64,000 nt of DNA from Brasenia schreberi (taxonomy: Eukaryota; Streptophyta; Magnoliopsida; Nymphaeales; Cabombaceae). Both the position numbers and the translations under genes were made by a program. The stretch is from positions 15,897,501-15,961,500 of the forward strand of contig JAYKKT010000079.1 of the NCBI GenBank assembly GCA_036023115.1, read 5' to 3'. Positions 43,701 through 55,295 of the stretch are shown one piece after another. Each line of letters starts with the position of its first letter. Position 1 is the first letter of the stretch. Below the pieces are notes generated by a model, which did no database searches, had not been told where the DNA came from, and saw nothing but the letters and a program-made list of their open reading frames with translations.

Positions 43701-44069
43701 GTTTTTCCCGCACATGTCCTCTATTTGGTAGGGAATTATATCAAACAAGCTACCATGGGCTATCAACTTAAGTGAAGAACAAATTACTAATTTTTACGTA
43801 CCTAAGAATTAGATAGTTTTACTAATTTTAATTGATAAATAGTTATTGTAATTGGATGTGTGGTATGAGGCACCACGTTACTACAGAGAAAAGAAAGACC
43901 TAGTCCCATATCCATCCCCCTGGGTAATTGCACTGGTGCAAGGCACAAATTTGAGGTTCGGGTACATGGTAGATTGTAGGTATACCCATTTCCAACCCAC
44001 TCCATTTGGATATATTTGAGCCAAAACCTCAAATCTAATACATAATTTCATGTGCATAATTGAAACTCC

Positions 44070-44690
44070 CTAGAACCTAGATCATTTTTTCCTTCGAAGA
44101 CGGCAAATTCATTAAATTATGAATAAGTGTGAAAGAAAAGTGTGCTTCGGTCTCCTGCTTGTTTAGCCACTGTATTCTCGACTTTGCTATCCAATAATTC
44201 TCTTCTTGTATATAACCTTGTTCTAATTCAAATTCTAGCTTATTGATCACTTGGAACTTTTGCGTCTCATCCTCTGTCTTTAAGTTTTCTATCTCTTGTT
44301 TCAATCTTTTTGTCCGAATTCTGATTATTAGTGATGCCCCAAGCCACCAAAGAGTGTACACATCTTTTAAATTTGGAAAACAGCTGATACGTTGAAAACC
44401 CATTCAATGGAATACTCTAGTTGTATCTGATGATTGTAGAACCCCATCTATCTTGGAACGTGAACCCTTTATTGGATTTCCTTACATTTGGAGAGGTGTC
44501 AATTAGTATCGCCTGATGGTCCAAGCCAGTGTCCTCTAAATGTTGCACAACGAGTCGCCTCTCCTTTCACTTAATCACAAGCCTAAATAGCTCTACATAT
44601 CCAAAATTAGGACATTGCTTAAACAAGGCACTCCATTTGATATTTTAAAGATTGTCCATCTTCTCACAATTGACTTTTGGGTTTTTTTGG
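44070..44690 (-). pseudogene. L1-type LINE relic (endonuclease end and linker)
   Basis: On the minus strand Leu-Asp-His-Gln-Ala-Ile-Leu-Ile-Asp (about 44525-44500) and Phe-Thr-Phe-Gln-Asp-Arg-Trp (about 44465-44445) are the end of the endonuclease domain. The 108-codon frame 44403-44077 then carries the coiled linker with Tyr-Trp-Ile-Ala-Lys-Ser-Arg-Ile-Gln-Trp-Leu, which precedes the reverse transcriptase in L1 elements. It is truncated beyond 44070. Confidence 0.7.
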
Positions 44691-46040
44691 TGAGTATGTT
44701 GCTAAGTGATCATCTTTTTTTGTCTTCTGTTATGTTACCGATGTCTTTTGAACTTTAGGGTTTGATTTGGAAGTCTAAAGTTTGATGGTTATATGCTTTT
44801 CTATATTTTTATTATGATATGGATCACGATTAAGTGTGGAAGTAATGGTTATTTGTGTACTTATCGTGATGGTGTAACTTATTTGGTTTATTATCTATTT
44901 TTACCTGATTTTCAATGTTCACTGTGGGGTTCTATGAGTCATATTTTTGTGTATAAAGCATATCAATCTGAGTGCTTGTTTCTTTGCTTGTTGATGTTCT
45001 CCGCCATCGTTTACTAATTTCTTGTAAATAATTTGTTAGGCATGGGTGACTTCCACTACCCAAATCACCTTTCAGGACGATTTTTCTATTTTTTTAATGT
45101 TGCTTAGCATACGTAGCTTAGATTTTCTAACTGCACATTGACTATAGAACCTTTAAGGCATATTTATTATGTTTCAATACCTGAACATTTTCTTTTTCTA
45201 TTTTTGTAGAGTTTGACTAATTTGCGACTATATGCTGCTAATATATTTGTTTTTGTGGTTAAGCTTTTTCTTTTTTAGCATGCATTGAGAGTTGAAGTAT
45301 TCTTTCTTATGAACTTTTGTTTTCTTTCTTAATTTTATATTGAATAGTGCCACCTATTTTGGTTTTGCTCTCTTGTAATATGGAATTATTCTTCATCCAT
45401 GTTTCCAGTGGCTTTCAATGTTTGCTTGGATATTTAGTTCTTGAGCTTGTCTGATTTCATAAATTTAAGTCAAATAGCAGGTTTCCTGAAGGTCTCAGGA
45501 TTGTAGTTAAGAGATTGTCCTGTATTTTTTTGGATTCAAGCAGCCTGTGTTTTCACATTAATTTGGTTTGTGTCCACCCCATACTATTTTTCTAGTATGT
45601 AGTTATGTTTTGGTGCTGTAAAATACAATATTTTGATAATAAGGATCAAATAGATGCATGCATGCCTATCCGTGTATATAGTTCTCTAGATACTAAATGA
45701 TGCATTAGAAGTGTAAAGACATCTGTGGTAGCTAGTTTGAAGCCGTGGTAGTTCCAGGCTAATTTATCATCTTTGGTTATTTTTACAGCATGTGTATGTA
45801 TCAAATAATATGATTTTATTCGTGATTTTTTAAAATTGTTAAGCAAAACTTGAGCATGTTCAAAACTTTTCAGTAGCAATTAGTATTTTTTTAGTAGAAC
45901 AAGATAAGGGTATTAAATCATCATATCTTTGATTTTTGTTCATATTCTCTTTCTTTGTTTGATTCTCTTTCTTTATATTACACCCCTCTTAACTGTGACC
46001 TGTAGTCTTAATTTATTTTATTTTATATGTAATTTTAATA
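44691..46040. other. T-rich stretch, no gene recognised
   Basis: The plus strand is T-rich, like intron or transposon leader sequence, and runs into the hAT relic at 46045. No exon with recognisable motifs. Confidence 0.4.
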
Positions 46041-46044
46041 TAGA

Positions 46045-48260
46045 TTATGGAGATGAATCTAAATGATGATAACAACTTTAATGTGATCGCTGGAAAAAGA
46101 CCTTGTTTCACCTAGCGTTGCCTTTATTAGTATTAAATCTGAATTTTCTCCAAACAAGAAGTTAAAAGAATTGACCTCAAATGCATGGTGATTTTTTATA
46201 AAACTTGAAAAGGATAATGAGGTATATAGAAAGAGTAGATTGTAATGCTTGTGACGTCTAATATAAAGTTGGTATCAAACCTAGTTCAAAGCCTGAAAAT
46301 TATGAAACATCACATTTAAAATGTCATATTCTAGTTTATAGAAAAATCTCTTTTCAACATGTGGGGTCAAATGATTATGGATTAAGATGACAAACCAAGA
46401 TAAGATAGATCAAATAATTTACAATGAGATGTTAGTAGAAGCAATTATTAAGCATGATTTACCTTTTTTCTCTCTTGAGTATGATAAGCTTAGAGCTTAA
46501 GTGAAATATCTAAATCCAAATCTAGGTCATGTCTTCTAGGAATGCTCTAGTCTCTCATATTAATAAAGTTGATAATAGAGAGAAGTAAAAGATAAGAAAA
46601 TGTTTGGTTAATATTTCTAGTATAGTGTGTATTACTTATGATTGTTATGTATGTAACTGCTCATTGTGTTGTTAATGATCATTGAAAGTTAGGTAGTAAA
46701 ATACTCAATTTTTTTTGCATTGATTCACATATAAGTATTGATTTGGATACATGTATATATGATTATTTGAAAGGATGTGGTATAGGTTAGAAGGTATTAT
46801 CTATTATCTTAGACAATGCTTCTGCTAATGATATATTGGTGATGATGTTAGAAGGTCAACTTTTCTATATAATTTTTTATTATATAATGATGATTTTTTT
46901 CATGTCTATTGTTGTGCTCACATTTTAAATCTCAATATTTAAGATGTCTTGAAAGTGACTACGGATTCATTGCATAACATTAGGGAGAGTATCAAATATA
47001 TAAAAACATAAGATAAAAGGTAAAAAATATTAAAGAATATGTAGAATAAGTACATATTGATGTGGGAGTTGGGCTACATTTAGATATAACAACTAGATAG
47101 AACTCGATATACATTATGCTTGATAGTGCATGACCATATACAAAAGTTTTTCATAATTTCTTATTGGTGTATGTGAATTCTAAATATGGTCTAACATCTT
47201 GTGGTTGGCAGAGAGCAAAGAAAATTTGTGATTTTCTAGAATCATGTTATGAGACTATTAATTTGACATATGGTTCTTTTTACCTAACTTCTAACCTATA
47301 CTTTTTTGTAAGTTTGAAAAAATAAGTGTATATTGAATGATCATTTCAATTGTGAAGATGATTTTATTAGAGAGGTGGTTGTTGACATGAAATAGAAGTT
47401 TCATAAATGTTGGAGTGAGTATAGTATGATACTTGCATTTGGGATTGTTCTTTACCCACAATGAAACTTCAATTTTTGAAGTTTTGCTACACAAAGCTCG
47501 ACGCTATTTATATATAATACAAGGTTGACTTTATAATCGGTAATATGTACAAGTTTTTTTAACATTACAAAAGCAATTCTAGAGTGAAGACTTCTCAATC
47601 TCAATCAACTATGGGAAAAGCAAGTAGAGAAATCAAATCTAAGGGATTGAAACTTTTCAATGTAAGTAATAAATATTTACTTTCTTAAAATGTTAACTTT
47701 ATGATTTTATTATTTGTTGTTGTATTAAAAATTAAATATTCTTATATACTTATAGAATAATTTAAAATATAAGAATATGAAATTAATACTAGTGAAGGCA
47801 AGTCATAATTGGATTTATACTTGGGAGAGTCAAAGCTAGAGTATGATTACCATTCTGATTTAGATGTTCTCAACTATTTAGTATTGATAGTCATGTTCTC
47901 ACTAAATATAGAAGTCACATCCTTTTTAAGCATGTTCAAGCTTTAATCCTTATAAGAAATTGGTTTCATGACTTTGATCTAGTTCATACATGTATTATAT
48001 GTCATAACTTAATTAATTTTTATGATTATTTTTAAGTATTGCTTTCATTTTTCTAAGTATATTGTTGTTTACTTAATTATTAATTACTTGATCTACCTTT
48101 TTAGATGAAGACAAAATAATAGAGTTATTCTTAAAGTCAATAGTTTCTAGAATAGTTTATACACAAGATTCAAATGCAATTGATGATACAAACCCTTTTG
48201 ACCCTCTTCTATATTGACTAGACTAACAATCTTTGTTCTATTTGTTGAACACTTTAAGAG
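46045..48260 (+). pseudogene. hAT transposase relic (RICESLEEPER/ZBED type)
   Basis: In shifting plus-strand frames I read Cys-Cys-Ala-His-Ile-Leu-Asn-Leu (about 46912-46935), Ile-Arg-Glu-Ser-Ile-Lys-Tyr-Ile-Lys (about 46980-47006), Ala-Lys-Lys-Ile-Cys-Asp-Phe-Leu-Glu (about 47215-47243) and Asp-Val-Leu-Asn-Tyr (about 47863). These are the RNase-H-like core and hAT C-terminal motifs of RICESLEEPER-type transposases. It differs from the DUF659 element at 39561. Many stops; dead. Confidence 0.7.
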
Positions 48261-49290
48261 TTGTTATCCCTATATTGTGGATTGTAGATATCTATTCCAT
48301 AAGAGTTTTCTGTGTGGCTTCTATATTAAATTTTCATTCCCACATTAACTTTTTTATAGGTAACAATCGCATATCCCTCCCATCAGTTTAGTTAGAGATC
48401 ATTGCTTTGTTTTTCATATAATACATTTTGGAATTTCACTTTCATGCACATATCTCTCCCATTTGTAGGATGCACATGAGTCACTTTCAATAATAATGCT
48501 CTTGTATCTTAATTTCTTGTCTCCTTTAAGACCATCCTAATTGTCAACTACTAGTAGCAATAGGTATAAGGTATTCTATTAGCTTGCCCCTGATCGTATC
48601 TCCATTATGATCTCTCATAATTATTCCCAACCCTCCAACATGATTCTCAACATTAATTTTTATAAAATTTGAAGAGAGTATCTTCAGTTTGTGACATTAA
48701 TTTTTATGAAATTTCAAATGAGCAAGTCCAGTATGTGGCTATTGATGCTACATCTAAAATTTCTGATGCTGATAGAGCTATCAAGGTGGTAGAATTATGA
48801 CTTGCTGTTGTAAGATATGATCTCAATGTGTGCTGATTGTTTAATGCAAATTTGCCTTCTATTTACTTCCCATGAAGATTACGCATTGGTCATGGCTCTT
48901 GCGCACCAAGTTAAATGTGGGCCGACCCACATTTTATATGAGCCTGTAAAATGCTGGCACGACCTACATAGTAGTGAGAAGCTTTTTACACTTAATTTTT
49001 TTTTTCTTGTTTACTAAGCCTATCACTGGCTCTTTTAATAGTACACATCCTCCCTCATTTTATCATGATCTTCAATTTATTGAAGAATTCACATTTTGTT
49101 TCCAATTATTTTCTTGTGTCTATCTCCGAGTGTTGGATAAATTAGTCATTAACACGAAGAAAATGTGTAGCAGAAACAATATTGTGTTAGAAGTTTGGTT
49201 GCAGTCAGAGACTCGAAATCTCAAAAAGATAAACTATAATGAAGCTATTAGCTTGACAAGCAAATGGGGCGTGTATGGTTCTCTTTTCCC
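48261..49290. other. No gene recognised
   Basis: Short frames only. The 66-codon frame around 48900 (Lys-Cys-Gly-Pro-Thr-His) has no family I recognise. Confidence 0.4.
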
Positions 49291-49301
49291 GGCGGATAAC
49301 A

Positions 49302-49406
49302 GGAAGAGGAACACCTCATATGTCGGTTATTCCAAAACCAGTTCAGGTCAGGTTTTATCGGGTAGGAACGATATTGCCATCTCCACATTTGAGGTGTTCC
49401 TCTTCC
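49302..49406. repeat. Perfect 17-bp inverted repeat, 71-nt loop
   Basis: 'ggaagaggaacacctca' at 49302-49318 is exactly complementary to 'tgaggtgttcctcttcc' at 49390-49406. The loop includes 'gatattgcca', a MITE-type end. Part of a non-autonomous DNA transposon cluster rather than a gene hairpin. Confidence 0.75.
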
Positions 49407-49429
49407 ACATTGTCCAGGGTCTCGTATTA

Positions 49430-49520
49430 GGTGGTTGACATATAAGAAACTTCAAGCAAAAGGTCAAGAGTTCAATTCCTGCAGGTTGTGCTGGTTGTCG
49501 AACCAATTTTCCAATTAACA
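49430..49520 (+). mobile_element. SINE-like fragment
   Basis: 'ggtcaagagttcaattcctg' is B-box-like and is preceded by a degenerate A-box-like 'ggtggttgacat'. No tail is seen. Confidence 0.35.
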
Positions 49521-49699
49521 GAAAGTCACCAGATTGACCTGGTGAAAATTCACCATATTTCCAATACGTAAGGGTGTTCATGGACAGGTTCAGTTTGGTT
49601 CTTGGCTCAATCTCCAAGTAAATCAGCATAACAGTGGGTGAACTTTTAATCATGGCCGTTGGGCCATTACTTTGGGTACACTTTCAAAAAAAAATTTTA

Positions 49700-49870
49700 A
49701 ATTATTGTATCATTTGCAAATAGGGCGACCCAACCCCATCAACATCTTGTGTTACTTTAAGTGGACAGCAACACGAATTTTTCAGGTTGTGTACGTATCA
49801 AGTGTTGTACTTCCAGCAACTTCACATTTCAGGTTGTGTTCATGTCGTGTCACTGGGCGGCCATATAAAA
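49700..49870. mobile_element. MITE-like relic
   Basis: 'gggcgaccc', 'caacacgaatttttcaggttgtg' parts and 'catgtcgtgtca' give the same word composition as the 'tggcaa'-ended MITEs. Ends are unclear. Confidence 0.35.
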
Positions 49871-50237
49871 GCATGACAACTGGAGAAAGATCCAGTTTTC
49901 TCCATGTACTTGGTTTTCTTGGAACCTTACTGGATAAAAGTGAGAAATTTCAAAGGCTTGGTTTGATTGTGACAAAACCTATCGAGTGCCTGAACTTGGG
50001 CCTTCGTCCAGTATAATACAAATCGATATTGATTGGCTTTTATGGATGGGCTTTGTTAGGCTTAGGTTTGGTCTTGGTCCAGATCCAAAGCTTCAAGCTA
50101 CGGGAATTGGACCAGACTGTAGTATTTTGGATCTTGATCTGAAATCCGAAGTTTTGAACTGAACCAAGTGATGGCTCCAAATTGTAATAAGACAAATCAA
50201 ATTTGGAACCACGGGATAAGGCCCTTGGAAGTCTCTC

Positions 50238-50277
50238 TATCTCTATCTCTCTCTTACACACACATACACACACACAC

Positions 50278-50310
<33 letters not shown>

Positions 50311-50323
50311 TAAATTCTATCTA

Positions 50324-50398
<75 letters not shown>

Positions 50399-50400
50399 TA
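50238..50400. repeat. Compound (CT)n(CA)n(TA)n(TG)n microsatellite
   Basis: CT, CA and TA runs lead to about 37 bp of TG ending near 50397. CA and TG arms are mutually complementary. Frames through it on either strand are artefacts. Confidence 0.9.
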
Positions 50401-50589
50401 TATAGAAAAGTTAGACGATATTCATACATAAATTCTATCTAAACTAATCTCAACTATTGGATTAAGAGTTATAAGCGGTGAGATTAAAATAAAAAAAATT
50501 AAAAAGTTCATGTACTTTTTAAAAGGTGCTTGATTTTTCACCCTTGTATGCTCATAAACTTAACTCCGCCCATATAAGGGATCACCTTT

Positions 50590-50826
50590 GCATGGCCGGT
50601 CCCAAGTCCAGATAAATGAGGAGGGTTGCGTTAGGCTTCCGACAACCAACGTAAACCTTTGTCAGACTTATCTACCAGGGATTCTACAAATTTGAAAAGA
50701 AACAATAAAGAATGATCTAGGTTATATTGAGTTAACTGCTAGCATGGCACATGATAGGGCTATATGGAAACAAAGAATCCATGTAGCCGACCCCAAGTAG
50801 TATGGGAAAAGGCTTAGTTGTTGTAA
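50590..50826 (+). mobile_element. Bipartite RTE-derived element
   Basis: The 5' module 'catggccggtcccaagtcc' to 'gattctacaaattt' is followed directly by the last about 130 bp of the RTE LINE ('agaaacaataaagaatgatc' to 'aaggcttagttgttg'). The 5' module has the same endpoint as in the element at 22392-22612, but the 3' join is different. No coding region. Confidence 0.8.
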
Positions 50827-50924
50827 ATATTCTTCAGTAGAAATTGTTGAGATTGATTAGTATGAGTGATATACATACATCTATGGATTTACATAATTGG
50901 AGGCCGTAGCCTAATACACACCTG

Positions 50925-51005
50925 TGTATGCATGCATGCCGTGAGAGCTGAACTCAGCACCTGTGAGGTGGGAGTCGGAGAGCCCTACCAAATGATCTAA
51001 CGTTG
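50925..51005 (-). mobile_element. SINE-like element
   Basis: On the minus strand 'tagatcatttggtagggc' (A-box-like) and 'ggtgctgagttcagctctca' (B-box-like) lie about 40 bp apart, followed by a 'ggctacggcctcc' stretch that resembles the element at 55196 on the plus strand. Confidence 0.5.
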
Positions 51006-51009
51006 TGCG

Positions 51010-51450
51010 TATGATATGAAACTGGTGGTTCCGGTTTCGTAGAAGGTGGAATCGAAACCAAACTAGGTCATTCCTGCTTCTAGGTTCAGTTGGATCATTC
51101 TAGTTGCAGCTGGTTTAGTCCCATTGGAACCGCATGGATGGTTCCAAACCGGCCATATCTACACCCCGGATTGGCTCACTTTTTTTCACCATAGGAAAAG
51201 AAGGGTTCTTGGTTGCACCCTACAAGTCAGTAGTTCGATAACCCAAGGCTGCATCTGGCAAAGGATAGGCTGATTCCAGTTTGCCTAAAAACCAAAAACT
51301 TTAAAAAATTGTTCCCAAAAAGACATAAAATGTTCGGTTCTGGTCCCATGTGAAAAGGAATGTAATTGAACCAAGAACATTGGCTGGTTCTAGTTTCAGC
51401 TGTTTTAGTTCTGGTTCAAACCGCCGGACCAGTTCATAAGCAGTCATTTT
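51010..51450. repeat. GGTTCC/ACCGG-rich dispersed repeat
   Basis: Dense 'ggttcc', 'ggtttc' and 'accgg' words with the terminal motif 'aaaccggccatatctac' at 51147. Same family as 40-240. Two copies may be adjacent here (51010-51165 and 51335-51450). Confidence 0.45.
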
Positions 51451-51694
51451 CAGATGAACCCTTTCCGTAGGTCAACAGTTTTGTTTTACAATAAGTATTG
51501 CATTAATAGGTAATTTTTAAAATGATGATCAAGAACTTGAGTTTTAGTTGAAAGATCTCAACTAAAATGACACCATCATAGTCACCTTAGCAATTTGCTT
51601 CTTTTAATTTTCTTGGCTGCACTGCGGAACTGTGTCAATTACAATACCTACATGAGAGGAACTCGTTTGGCACAACCTGTTGGCACCGCTACTA

Positions 51695-51838
51695 ATAGGG
51701 CTGGCACCTCATGTTTCAGGTCATACTCGTGTCCTTGTATTTCATGTTTACAAAACACAGGTCAACCTGAACAACTCCCCAAGTTTTCGTTTGGTGTCCA
51801 TGTTGGGTTTTTGTGTTGTATCTGAAGTTGCCACACTT
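51695..51838. mobile_element. MITE-like element with 'TGGCAACTTC' end
   Basis: The left end is 'tagggctggcacctc' and the right end is 'gaagttgccacacttac', giving imperfect inverted termini. The interior has 'cgtgtc', 'catgtt' and 'gttgggttt' words typical of this plant MITE type. Confidence 0.5.
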
Positions 51839-52315
51839 ACCAATTAAAGTAGGTTCTTTATCGCCGTGGCCTGTGAAATGGGGTTCAGGTTAGGTTGGTT
51901 CAGATCCAAATCCAGGTTCCACTTTGAGAAAGTAATTCCTTATAATGTTTTAACATGAAATTTTCCAAAGAAAAAATGAATTTGGACCAGATTTAGGTTT
52001 AGTATGGATTCATACACCATAAAGGGGACATAATATACACACCAAAAGGTTCGAAGAGATTGGTGCCGACTCAGATCCAGTGGCTTTTATGGTTCGAAGC
52101 CACAGCTAAGTACCTGTTAGCTGGTCCAAAGGGAGACTTGGGTCACCTCATAGTGAGAGAAGAAGTTTCAGCTCTGGATCTTGCAGGTCCAGCCCGGATA
52201 ATAAACGCAACTTTGGTTTGTCATTAGACCATGACCCAAATGGAAGCCCCGGTACACCTACCTGAATGGTGTTGAAGGCATGAGTTGTTTTTTTCCTTCC
52301 CTTCTTGAGAATAGA
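51839..52315. other. No gene recognised
   Basis: GC slightly higher than neighbours, with 'ggttcagatccaaatcc'-like words. No frame or exon resembles a known protein. Confidence 0.4.
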
Positions 52316-52319
52316 AGAG

Positions 52320-52840
52320 AACTAGAGGTGTAGTGAAGCTGAGCCGAGCTCGAGTATAAGCAAGCTCGACTTGACTTGTTAACAAAATGCTTTGCTCAAG
52401 CTCGAAGGAGCATCAATCTTCAGGTTCGAGCTGAAGCTTGAGTTCTGTTCAAACAATTCAAGTTCAGCTCACTAGGTTCATTTGAGTTCGGTGTAACCAA
52501 CATCTCCTTGATTCAGCTCGGTTTGAGATCATGGTGAGCTTGAATCAGATTGAGCTTGGCTACTCATGAATTAGCTGGAACATGATTGACCTCATCTGTG
52601 TTGTGCTTGTTTGGTGTGAGAGACTATTCTTCAGAGAAATCAAATGATCCAAATAAATGTAGATCGACAAAAATGCATAAAACTTTTATAAATATAAAAG
52701 AGTATATATCTAGATTATAAATCTTGATTAGGCTTGTGACCTGCTCGACTTGAGGATCTTGGTCTCCAAAAAGTCGAGTCGAGTTTGAGTTTTTCTTGAG
52801 CTGAGAACATGCAAGTTTTGAACATAAAAGGGAAGTTCTT
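52320..52840. repeat. 'gagctcgag'-rich repeat element
   Basis: Repeated 'agctcgag', 'aagctcgac', 'agcttgag' and 'gagttcgg' words run from 52340 to 52560 and return in inverted sense at 52740-52800 ('cgacttgag', 'gtcgagtcgag'). This pattern is that of a plant non-autonomous DNA transposon; termini not fixed. Confidence 0.45.
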
Positions 52841-53955
52841 TTCATACATCAGTGCTCCAAGTGATGATTATTAAAACTATGTTGCATTCAATGTGTTGTT
52901 ATCACATACTCTTGCCTGATACAATTCGTTGATGTTGCTAAATACATATATACCACAAAAATGAAGAGTCCATGTGACTAACTACTTTAACCAAGGGTAG
53001 GATCTGGTACTTGTTGGATCCAAGTCAATTAGGGTGTGCTTGATTTGTGGTGCCAAGACCTCTAGTACTAGAACTGTAGGCACAGTCCTAGAGCTATATG
53101 GATATGTAATCAAATGATTGTTCTATGTTTGGTTCACGAGTGTTACTAATGTTTGAGTTTTCATAAGAGGTCATATAGAAACATGAGAGAGAAAAGAGAG
53201 AAAGAGGTGTTAGATTTTTCGTCTAAAGTTAATGGTTCCAATTCTTGTAGTCCACCTCCCCTGATGCTGTGAAGCTTGACTCAAATTGGATATGTGGAAC
53301 CACAGTTCCACACCAACAATGGCTTCCGCATTTCATACACAAGAAAACTTGAAACTCCAAGCACCAGAAAGCTGGCCGGGTTCCCCTCGGACCTCATATC
53401 AAACACTAAGTCCCAATACTTGTGAAAGGATCAAGTGAACATTGTTCACCACCCAACTTGTGATGAAGGCATGCTATCCCCGAGCTATACAAGTTGGATT
53501 GCTTGACCTATCAAGGTGTCAGGTAAGTTTTCACATGCGAGTTGGAAAATGGAAGAACCTAAATAAATTCAATATGACCCTAACTCAAAAAGGTTAAAGA
53601 CTTCTCTTTTAGATAATTGTCTTTGAATGCTCGAATCTTACACAGTGTACTGATTAGGACCTAGGTTCGGTTGGACTCGTTCTAGTTGCAGCAGGTTACA
53701 TGGGAATCTACCAAACCAAGGTATTAAAATGCCATTTTTGGCTTGATATCATAACCTATCTTGCTAGGATGTCAAAGTGTGCTTGGCCTGAGTTGCCCGT
53801 TCTTCCTAGCCATAGAAAAATGGTGTGCTTGGTGGTAATTCTCTAGCCCATATTACGAGCCAGGGCAAATGGCTTGACCCATCTTGCCCTAGGGCCGGAG
53901 GTGGGATGACCCCAAAGGTCTATATATAGGTATGTATATGTGCGTATGTATGTAG
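52841..53955. other. No gene recognised
   Basis: Reading frames are short and no motif is recognised. Confidence 0.4.
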
Positions 53956-53959
53956 TGAT

Positions 53960-54240
53960 TGGATTTCATCTATCATTGATATTGTTTACTCATGTCCGAC
54001 TATTGTTTTTTGAGGTATGAGTGCAATAATAATATATTTTATCTTCTTTTTTAAAACTCTTAATTTTTTAAATTACACTCATACCACCAAAAAGCATGTG
54101 AGAGGTATGCAGGATAGTATAATAATAATATCTTTTATCTGTTTTTTTTAAACTCTTAAATTTTTAAACTACACTCATACCACCAAAAAGCAATGAATTG
54201 ATAAGAAAGAACATGTGAGAGGTGTGCAGGATAAATATAG
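53960..54240. mobile_element. MITE-like relic with 98-bp tandem duplication
   Basis: 'tacactcataccaccaaaaa' follows 'aactcttaa(t/a)ttttt' in two copies about 98 bp apart (near 54054 and 54151), each followed by 'catgtgagaggt(a/g)tgcagga'. Similar AT-rich foldback pieces are at 23850 and 56180. Confidence 0.6.
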
Positions 54241-55160
54241 GCACACAAACACATATATTCATTCTATAAACATAAAACCATAAATATATTAGGTATATAA
54301 TTGAATGTCTTATATAAATTAACTTAGACATTGGTAGGCCTTAATCAAAAGACACACCAGTGGATGATAAACATCTCCCCCTACACTTTCTTATAGTGTT
54401 GCCTCCCGCATTCACTCTTTCATTATGATGAGACTAAACTTATTGCATAATCTTACCCAAAAAGTTTAGTCTCAATCTTGTAGGACGAAGGAGTGGAGGG
54501 AGGCAATGCTGTAAAAGGGGGTGTAGAGTTGATCATTCCTTGTGGGCCTTTTGACTAAGGTCTACCTATATCGAATATAAGGTCTAAAATACTAATTCTA
54601 CTAAAAAGGTCTGTTACATTATGATTCGTTTAATTAGGTTAAGTTATTTTTTAATAAATATGTATACACATATATTGACACAATTTTTTTAGTATGAATA
54701 TCATCTTATCTTGGTTTCAGCTTGAAACTGACTGGTTTCGAACCAGCTATGTCTACCTAACAGTTTCAATGGCTATTCATTCCTCGGAAAGTTTTTTCTA
54801 GATCCATCACTGTTCTCGCCAATCATAAATATCACTTTGAACCTCATTGGTTCATCAAAAGGTGGATTGCCTGCAACAGACATCATCTTCTTAAGGTTTT
54901 TGAGAGGAATGGCTAAATTCAACTTGCCAACTTGCATGACAGAGAAAGAACTCGAAATAAATTAACTTATTTCTTACGAGATGTTGCTCTTCATTGATGG
55001 AAGAGATAGTTTCAATTATTGGTGAGTTTTGGATGTATCAATGGGACGCGAAGCTAAATTTTTAGCACATGCATTCAGTAGTAAAAGAAATTGAGGGCAT
55101 ACCTGACTACTCATTTAATTGATCATTTAAATGGGAGCATTCTCATTTAAAGAAACTTAA
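54241..55160. other. No gene recognised; small inverted segment
   Basis: 'acttatagtgttgcctccc' type words near 54390 reappear inverted near 54500 ('ggaggcaatgctgtaaaa'), and the GGTTTCGAACC-type motif at 54735 belongs to the dispersed repeat seen at 40-240. No exon seen. Confidence 0.4.
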
Positions 55161-55169
55161 CAAAATGTA

Positions 55170-55295
55170 GCACTCAAAGCATTCAACTCACCCGGTAGAC
55201 CTCTCAACTCGGATGATGTTGGCTGCGAGTTCGATTCTCCAGGCGCGCATACATGACTACGGTCTCTTCTTGTAACCAAAAGAAAAAGAAATAAG
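55170..55295 (+). mobile_element. SINE-like element with A-rich tail
   Basis: 'ggatgatgttggctgcgagttcgattct' contains a B-box-like core. The end 'tgtaaccaaaagaaaaagaa' is an A-rich tail. The copy at 56790-56900 shares body and tail, so both come from one SINE family. Confidence 0.6.

Noticed and set aside
44793..45017. 74-codon Tyr/Ser-rich frame
   Set aside because: T-rich DNA yields hydrophobic and aromatic codons by composition; no conserved motif or splice context.
48974..49438. 154-codon plus-strand frame
   Set aside because: It crosses the 17-bp inverted repeat and a MITE-type end, has no signal peptide worth trusting beyond a Phe/Leu stretch, and matches no family.
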